Source: Acetobacteraceae bacterium (GTDB lineage Bacteria > Pseudomonadota > Alphaproteobacteria > Acetobacterales > Acetobacteraceae). Taken from it: a stretch of 29,541 bases of DNA. The stretch covers positions 1 to 29,541 of the forward strand of contig DAHUXX010000142.1 in NCBI GenBank assembly GCA_027306955.1, in the 5' to 3' direction. The notes below the pieces were generated by a model. That model ran no database searches, was not told the origin of the DNA, and worked only from the letters and a program-made list of their open reading frames with translations. The translations under genes and the position numbers were made by a program. Positions 23,627 through 29,541 of the stretch are shown one piece after another. Numbering within the stretch: the stretch's first letter is position 1; each line of letters begins with the position of its first letter.

Positions 23627-24981
23627 CACTTGCCCTCCATCATGGCGACGAAGCGGCAGAACAGCGGCCGCGCGTCGGTGGGTCCGGGGCTGGCCTCCGG
23701 GTGGTACTGCACAGAAAACGCACGCTGCGCCGGGCAGGCAATGCCCTCGTTGCTGCCGTCGAAGAGGGAGACATGTGTCACGCTCACCTCCGCGGGCAGG
23801 CTCTCGGGATCGACGGCAAAGCCGTGGTTCTGGCTGGTGATCGCGACCTGGCCAGTCGCAAGCTCCTTCACCGGCTGATTGGCGCCCCGATGCCCGCGCG
23901 CGAGCTTGTAGGTCCGCCCACCCAGCGCCAGTGCCAGCAACTGATGGCCGAGGCAGATGCCGAACACCGGCAGCCCCGCCGCCAACACGCCCCGGATCGC
24001 CGGCACCGCGTAGGCGCCGGTCGCCGCCGGGTCGCCAGGCCCGTTGGAGAGGAACACCCCGTCCGGCTTGTGCGCCAAAATCTCCGCGGCCGTCGCCGTC
24101 GCCGGCACCACGGTCACCTGGCAGCCCGCGTCGGCGAGACAGCGCAGGATGTTGCGCTTGGCCCCGTAATCCACCGCGACGACATGGTGGCGCGGCTTGT
24201 CCTGGTGCCCGTAGCCGCGACCCCAGACCCAGCCGGTCTCGTCCCAGGCATAGCTCTGCGTGCACGAGACTTCTTTCGCGAGGTCCATGCCCTCCAGCCC
24301 CGGCCAGGCGGCGGCGGCCGCTGCCAGCGCCGGGATATCGAACCGTCCGTCGGCGGGAAACGACAGTACGCCACTCGGCGCTCCCTGGTCGCGGATCCGC
24401 CGGGTCAGCGCCCGCGTGTCCACGCCGGCGATTCCCGGGATGCCGCGCGTGGTGAGCCATTCGTCCAGCCGCGTCTCGGCGCGCCAGTTCGCCGGCAGCG
24501 TCGGGTCCTCCTTCACCACCAGCCCGCGGGCCGCGACGTTGGTCGCCTCGATATCCTCGCGGTTCGTTCCCACATTGCCGATATGCGGGAAGGTGAACGT
24601 GATGATCTGCCCGGCGTAGGACGGGTCGGTCAGCGTCTCCTGGTAGCCCGTCATGCCGGTGTTGAAACAGATCTCGGCGGGCAGGGAGGTGCCGGGTGCC
24701 CCGAAGCCCCGGCCCCAGAACGTGGTCCCGTCGGCCAGCACCAGCGCGGCCGTGGCTCCGCCGGGCACAGCTCCGGCGGCCTCGCCCGGCGCGGGCTCCG
24801 CCTCGCCCTGGATCTCGGCCATGGACATCCCCGTCGCCTGGGCAATCGCCGCCCAGTGCCTGGCCGGGACGGCATTGGCCTGACGCCATTTGCGGATGGC
24901 CTCGCCGCCGACGCCGAGCAGGCGCCCCGCAGCCTCGGCGCCACCGAGTTGCGACAACACGCGGTCCACATGATTTGTCAT
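23626..24981 (-). CDS. carA: Carbamoyl-phosphate synthase small subunit with N-terminal helix-turn-helix extension
   Basis: 451 residues. The glutaminase half is complete: ALVLADGTTFWGRGFG begins the normal CarA near residue 79, Cys343 lies in FGICLGHQ, and His427 and Glu429 lie in YHPEASPG. It supplies ammonia to CarB. Ahead of it are about 78 extra residues. Residues 4-58 (LSQLGGAEAAGRLLGVGGEAIRKWRQ region, then AVPARHWAAIAQATGM) form a Cro/YdaS-like helix-turn-helix, followed by an Ala/Pro/Glu linker. The frame is unbroken and alternative ATGs at residues 52 and 54 lack a good ribosome binding site. The first ATG also lacks one and follows an AT-rich tract, so leaderless translation is possible. 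Couples to carB by 1 base. Confidence 0.95.
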   Translation of the reverse strand: MTNHVDRVLSQLGGAEAAGRLLGVGGEAIRKWRQANAVPARHWAAIAQATGMSMAEIQGEAEPAPGEAAGAVPGGATAALVLADGTTFWGRGFGAPGTSLPAEICFNTGMTGYQETLTDPSYAGQIITFTFPHIGNVGTNREDIEATNVAARGLVVKEDPTLPANWRAETRLDEWLTTRGIPGIAGVDTRALTRRIRDQGAPSGVLSFPADGRFDIPALAAAAAAWPGLEGMDLAKEVSCTQSYAWDETGWVWGRGYGHQDKPRHHVVAVDYGAKRNILRCLADAGCQVTVVPATATAAEILAHKPDGVFLSNGPGDPAATGAYAVPAIRGVLAAGLPVFGICLGHQLLALALGGRTYKLARGHRGANQPVKELATGQVAITSQNHGFAVDPESLPAEVSVTHVSLFDGSNEGIACPAQRAFSVQYHPEASPGPTDARPLFCRFVAMMEGK

Positions 24982-24997
24982 AATATAGAAAGCTAAT
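24975..24997. promoter_or_regulatory. AT-rich tract at the carA / yqeY divergent start
   Basis: A 23-base AT-rich stretch in otherwise GC-rich DNA, overlapping the carA ATG (24981). Read on the minus strand it gives TATATT directly before the ATG; on the plus strand it gives TTGTCA followed by TAATATAG. It probably holds promoter elements for one or both divergent genes, but no pair with good spacing can be assigned. Confidence 0.35.
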
Positions 24998-25001
24998 GCA
25001 T

Positions 25002-25040
25002 GCGGGGCGCGTTGGGAAGTCTCTTCCCGTCACGCCCCGC
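25002..25040. promoter_or_regulatory. 39-bp dyad in the carA-yqeY intergenic region
   Basis: Outer arms GCGGGGCG (25002-25009) and CGCCCCGC (25033-25040) pair perfectly. Inner arms GGGAAG (25014-25019) and CTTCCC (25023-25028) pair around a 3-base centre, and the two stems are separated by 4-base mismatched segments. It lies 21 bases upstream of the carA start and 45 bases upstream of the yqeY start. A further TGGGAAG copy is at 25051-25057. It may be an operator or an RNA leader hairpin. Confidence 0.6.
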
Positions 25041-25085
25041 AAGCGCAGCCTGGGAAGAAATTTACCACCACCCGCCGGAGCCACG

Positions 25086-25544
25086 ATGTCCCTTCGCGAC
25101 GAGTTCACCGAAGCCCTGAAATCCGCCATGCGTGCCGGTGACGCCGCGCGCGTCTCCACCATCCGGCTCATCAACGCCAGGCTGAAGGAGGCGGACATCG
25201 CCGCCCGCCCAAAGGGCGTGGCCGCTATCCCTGAGGACGAGATCCAGGCGATGCTGCGCGGCATGATCAAATCCCGCCGCGAGAGCGTCGTGCTGTACGA
25301 GCAGGGCAAGCGTCCGGAACTCGCCGCCAAGGAAATGGCGGAGATCGCGGTTATCGAATCCTTCCTGTCCCAGGCCATGGACCAGGCGGCGGTTGAAGCC
25401 GCCGTCGCCGCCGCCATCGTGGAGACTGGCGCCAGCTCGGTTAAGGACATGGGCAAGGTCATGGGCCTGCTGAAATCCCGCCACGGCGCGGCGCTCGACA
25501 TGGCGCTCGCCAACCCGATCGTGCGGGCCAAGCTCGCCGGCTGA
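25086..25544 (+). CDS. yqeY: GatB/YqeY domain-containing protein
   Basis: A 152-residue, highly helical protein of the YqeY family, related to the tail domain of GatB and found across bacteria. Motifs: LRDEFTEALKSAMRAGD, a VSTIRLINARLKEADIAA block, and a C-terminal MGKVMGLLKSRHGAALDMALAN. It may assist tRNA-dependent amidation, but a firm role is not established. The start ATG 25086 has GGAG 5 bases upstream and gives the family N-terminus; an earlier in-frame ATG at 24996 would read through the dyad. It couples to dnaG by a TGATG 1-base overlap, the usual alphaproteobacterial order yqeY-dnaG-rpoD. Confidence 0.92.
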   Translation: MSLRDEFTEALKSAMRAGDAARVSTIRLINARLKEADIAARPKGVAAIPEDEIQAMLRGMIKSRRESVVLYEQGKRPELAAKEMAEIAVIESFLSQAMDQAAVEAAVAAAIVETGASSVKDMGKVMGLLKSRHGAALDMALANPIVRAKLAG

Positions 25545-27418
25545 TGGCGCTTCCCGCTCATTTCCTGGAAGAACTGCGCGCACGCACGCCGATGGCCCCG
25601 CTCGTCGGCCGGCGTGTGAAGCTCACCCGTGCCGGGCGCAACTGGCGCGGCCTCTGCCCGTTCCATAACGAAAAGACGCCAAGCTTCCACGTCTACGACA
25701 ACGGCTTCCACTGCTTCGGCTGCGGCGCCAGCGGCGACGCGATCAGCTGGGTCATGCAGACCCAGGGCCTCGACTTCATGGAGGCCGTGACGTCGTTAGC
25801 CGCTGAGGCTGGCCTCGATGTTCCCGCGCCGACCCCGCGCGCCGCCGAGGAGGTCCGCGTCCGCGCCGACATTCTTTCCGTCCTCGCCGCGGCGCAGGAG
25901 GCCTTCTCCCGCCATCTTTCGCAACCCGAGGGCGCCGCCGGCTGCGCTTACCTGGCCTCGCGCGGCCTCGACGAAGCCGCGTGCGCCCGCCACGGCCTCG
26001 GCTGGGCACCTGAAGGTCGCGATACGCTGATCCGTGAACTGGCGGGGCAGGGGATCGAACTCGCCCAACTCGTCGAGGCCGGCCTCGCCCGTCCCGCGGA
26101 CGAGGAACATCGCGCCGCCGATTTCTTCTTCGGCCGCGTGACCTTCCCCATCCGCGACCGCCGCGGCCGGGTCATCGGCTTCGGCGCCCGCACGCTGGCC
26201 GACACCCAGCCCAAATACCTCAACGGTCCGGAAACCCCGGTCTTCGCCAAGCGCCGCGCGCTCTATGGGTTGGACCGCGCCCGCGAGGTGATCCGCAAGG
26301 ATAAAAACAACGAAATTATTGTTGTAGAAGGCTATCTTGATGTCATCACCCTGGCCGAGGCCGGCTTCCCCGGTGCGGTCGCTCCGCTCGGCACGGCGCT
26401 GACCGAAGAGCATCTCGCGGAGCTCTGGCAACTCTCGCCCATGCCGGTGCTGTGCTTCGACGGCGACGCCGCTGGTGCCCGTGCCGCGGCCCGCGCGCTG
26501 GAGCTCGCGTTGCCGCAGCTCCGCCCGGACCGCAGCCTACGCATCGCCAATCTTGGCGGCGGCAAGGGCAAGGAGGATCCCGACAGCTTCGTCCGCGCGA
26601 AAGGAGCGGCGGCGTTCGCGGATGTCCTGGAACACGCCGAACCCGTCGTTGACGCGCTCTACGGCTTCATGGCCCGCGCGGCCGGCACGGGTGTGGAGTC
26701 GCGCGCGGCGTTGCACAAAAGGCTCATGGACGCCGCCGCCCGCATCGAGGACCGCAGCCTCGGCCCCGAGTTCCGTCGTGCCCTGCTCGACCGCTTCTTC
26801 GCGGAGCGCCGTGCCTCGCGGCCCGGGCGCACGCCTGCCGGGCGGCCCGGCGGCTTGGGTGCGCAACCCGTTGCCAGGCGGACTCCGCTGCCTCCGCGCC
26901 CGCGACTCGACCCCGAGTCGGCGCGGCTCGCGCGTGCCGACTGCCTCACCCTCATCCTTTGCCGCCACCCGTGGCTCCTGCGCGGCGCCGGGGAGGCCTT
27001 CGCCATGCTCGATCTGCCAACCCCGCATGCGCGGCTGCGCGACGCGATGCTCGCCTGGGAACATGCGCTCCAGAATCGGGCCGTTCCGACGCACGCAGGC
27101 CAGAATCGCGCCGAACCGCTTGACACGGTGGAGCTTCTTGCCCACCTGCGACAGGTTGGGTTGGGCCCCGAACTGGAGCGCGTTCTCGCGACCACGCTGC
27201 GTTGCGCCGCACCCGACGCCATGCCGGCCGAGGTCGAGGCCGGCTTCTGGCATTTCTTCGGCCTGATGAACCCTGGACGGTTGGAGGCTGAGTGGATGGC
27301 CGCGACCCGTGAAATGGAGAAGCACGTGGACACCGCGACCCAGCAGCGCCTCATCGCCCTCTCGCTCGCCCGCGCCGCCCTGCGCCGCGGCGAGACCGGC
27401 CTCGACCCCGATCTCTGA
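25544..27418 (+). CDS. dnaG: DNA primase DnaG
   Basis: A 624-residue primase that makes RNA primers at the replication fork with DnaB. The zinc-binding CHC2 motif has Cys38, His41, Cys57 and Cys60. The primase core holds KYLNGPETPVFAKRRALYGLDRA, and the Toprim domain has VEGYLDV (Glu262) and FDGD (Asp306, Asp308) for metal binding. A C-terminal helicase-binding region follows, with a low-complexity linker near 420-460. It is coupled to yqeY by one base and precedes rpoD by about 40-70 bases. A short segment at 26300-26341 is only 29% GC within this GC-rich gene. Confidence 0.97.
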   Translation: MALPAHFLEELRARTPMAPLVGRRVKLTRAGRNWRGLCPFHNEKTPSFHVYDNGFHCFGCGASGDAISWVMQTQGLDFMEAVTSLAAEAGLDVPAPTPRAAEEVRVRADILSVLAAAQEAFSRHLSQPEGAAGCAYLASRGLDEAACARHGLGWAPEGRDTLIRELAGQGIELAQLVEAGLARPADEEHRAADFFFGRVTFPIRDRRGRVIGFGARTLADTQPKYLNGPETPVFAKRRALYGLDRAREVIRKDKNNEIIVVEGYLDVITLAEAGFPGAVAPLGTALTEEHLAELWQLSPMPVLCFDGDAAGARAAARALELALPQLRPDRSLRIANLGGGKGKEDPDSFVRAKGAAAFADVLEHAEPVVDALYGFMARAAGTGVESRAALHKRLMDAAARIEDRSLGPEFRRALLDRFFAERRASRPGRTPAGRPGGLGAQPVARRTPLPPRPRLDPESARLARADCLTLILCRHPWLLRGAGEAFAMLDLPTPHARLRDAMLAWEHALQNRAVPTHAGQNRAEPLDTVELLAHLRQVGLGPELERVLATTLRCAAPDAMPAEVEAGFWHFFGLMNPGRLEAEWMAATREMEKHVDTATQQRLIALSLARAALRRGETGLDPDL

Positions 27419-27457
27419 TCCGCCCCATCGCCCCAACGCCGACAGCGAAGCCAACAC

Positions 27458-28102
27458 ATGACCGCACGACGCCCCCCGGAGCCCCGAATGGCCACCAAAC
27501 CCGCCGAAGCCCCAGCCCAGGAAGCCGATGCCGAGACGACGCTGCTGCTCGATGTGCAGTCCGCCAACGTCAAGCGGCTGATCGCGCGCGGCAAGGAGCG
27601 CGGCTTCATCACTTTCGACGAGCTCAATGCCGTGCTGCCGCAGGATCAGAACTCCTCCGAGCAGATCGAGGACGTGATGGCCCAGTTCTCCGAAATGGGC
27701 ATCCAGGTCGTCGAGAACGAGGAGCCGGAGGAGGGTGAGCCCGCCGCCAAGGTCGAGAAGGCGGAGGCGGAGGAAGAGGAAAGCTCCGGCAACGTCGACG
27801 AGGAGAGCGCGGGCCGTACCGACGACCCGGTGCGCATGTACCTGCGCGAGATGGGCAGCGTGGAACTGCTCTCGCGCGAGGGCGAGATCGCGATCGCCAA
27901 GCGCATCGAGGCCGGCCGCGATATGATGATCGGCGGGCTGTGCGAAAGCCCGCTCACCTTCCGCGCCATTGTCGCCTGGCACGACGCGCTCAAGGCCGGG
28001 CGCATGCTGTTGCGCGACATCATCGACCTCGAGGCCACCCAGGGCGGCCCGCCACCGAGCGAGGTCGAGGCCGTCGCCGAGGGCGCCGAGCCCACCGCCT
28101 AG
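27458..28102 (+). CDS. rpoD: RpoD N-terminal part (regions 1.1-1.2), ending at an in-frame TAG
   Basis: 214 residues (or 204 from ATG 27488). Residues 32-105 hold sigma region 1.1 (LLLDVQSANVKRLIARGKERGF, then ITFDELNAVLPQ). After an acidic linker, DDPVRMYLREMGSVELLSREGE starts region 1.2, running to about residue 200. The frame then meets TAG at 28100-28102 and continues open in the same frame into the rest of sigma-70. GGAG at 27478-27481 stands 6 bases before ATG 27488, so that start is more likely than ATG 27458, which has none. A whole RpoD would be about 647-657 residues, normal for the family. As written, rpoD is split by an amber codon. Confidence 0.9.
   Translation: MTARRPPEPRMATKPAEAPAQEADAETTLLLDVQSANVKRLIARGKERGFITFDELNAVLPQDQNSSEQIEDVMAQFSEMGIQVVENEEPEEGEPAAKVEKAEAEEEESSGNVDEESAGRTDDPVRMYLREMGSVELLSREGEIAIAKRIEAGRDMMIGGLCESPLTFRAIVAWHDALKAGRMLLRDIIDLEATQGGPPPSEVEAVAEGAEPTA
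27478..27481 (+). promoter_or_regulatory. Ribosome binding site favouring the internal rpoD start
   Basis: GGAG 6 bases before ATG 27488, which gives MATKPAE. The earlier ATG 27458 has no comparable site. Confidence 0.5.
28100..28102 (+). other. In-frame amber codon inside rpoD
   Basis: TAG in the rpoD frame between Ala and Gly codons of the acidic linker between regions 1.2 and 2. The flanking frame is open and recognisably sigma-70 on both sides. A single base change (for example from CAG, GAG or AAG) would account for it. Confidence 0.85.
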
Positions 28103-28114
28103 GGCGCGGCCCCG

Positions 28115-29431
<1,317 letters not shown>

Positions 29432-29495
29432 CCAACTGGCAAACGCCCGGCAAGCTCTCATCAGTTTGTCATTGCGTGTATCCACGCGAACGACC

Positions 29496-29541
29496 AGCGG
29501 CCCGACGACAACGTATCTGTCGCCGGGCCGCTTCGTCTTTA
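29496..29541 (+). terminator. Intrinsic terminator after rpoD
   Basis: Arms AGCGGCCCG (29496-29504) and CGGGCCGCT (29524-29532) pair perfectly. An inner CGACA/TGTCG stem (29506-29510, 29518-29522) and a 7-base loop lie within, followed by TCGTCTTTA at the window edge. It begins 64 bases after the rpoD stop and fits a rho-independent terminator; the T-run is short and may continue beyond the window. Confidence 0.75.

Noticed and set aside
23627..25711. Open extension of the carB frame far upstream, toward yqeY
   Set aside because: Carries no CarB or other family residues beyond 23626 and lies over the carA gene; carB start is fixed by the TGATG overlap.
28100..28102. Pyrrolysine insertion or programmed readthrough at the rpoD TAG
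   Set aside because: No pyl genes or readthrough signal is visible here and the linker position needs no special residue; error or ordinary suppression is simpler.

Overview
The window is very GC-rich bacterial chromosome. It carries an intact yqeY-dnaG-rpoD block, carAB, greA and many branched-chain-amino-acid-type transport and CoA/amidase genes. This points to an alphaproteobacterium, most likely Rhodospirillales/Acetobacteraceae; the family is an inference from gene content and protein style, not a tested placement. Coding density is about 97%. There is no tRNA, rRNA, CRISPR array, insertion sequence or gene-free stretch over 300 bases.

Layout. (1) 2-4992, plus strand: the 3' end of a DUF4159 membrane protein coupled to a 700-residue VWA/glutamine-amidotransferase-like membrane protein, a TspO/MBR protein whose start looks frameshifted, an exported ankyrin-type protein and a creatininase-family amidohydrolase. 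(2) 5012-17210, minus strand: an apparent 11-gene transport/catabolic operon read right to left. It has a periplasmic amide/amino-acid binding protein, livH, livM, a fused livG-livF ATPase, a 65-residue GatC/AtzG-like protein, an amidase, a PLP epimerase/aminotransferase, a TauD-type dioxygenase, a cyclase-family hydrolase, a FAD-dependent dehydrogenase and an alpha-methylacyl-CoA racemase-like CoA transferase. Most junctions overlap by 1-4 bases or are nearly touching, and a perfect TTGACA box sits ahead of the binding protein. (3) 17207-24981, minus strand: housekeeping genes greA, threonine dehydratase and a glycosyltransferase (the last two coupled), then carA-carB. CarA has an additional N-terminal helix-turn-helix of about 60 residues. 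(4) 25086-29431, plus strand: yqeY-dnaG-rpoD, diverging from carA across a 104-base spacer with a 39-base dyad. A good intrinsic terminator closes the window.

Most notable points: (a) rpoD, the primary sigma factor, is interrupted by an in-frame TAG in the acidic linker between region 1.2 and region 2; (b) CarA is fused to a DNA-binding-type domain and faces a large dyad at its own upstream region; (c) the putative amide-uptake operon combines a LivG-LivF fusion with an amidase plus small GatC/AtzG-like partner. The rpoD stop and the TspO start problem could be sequencing errors, and that should be settled before any biology is built on them.
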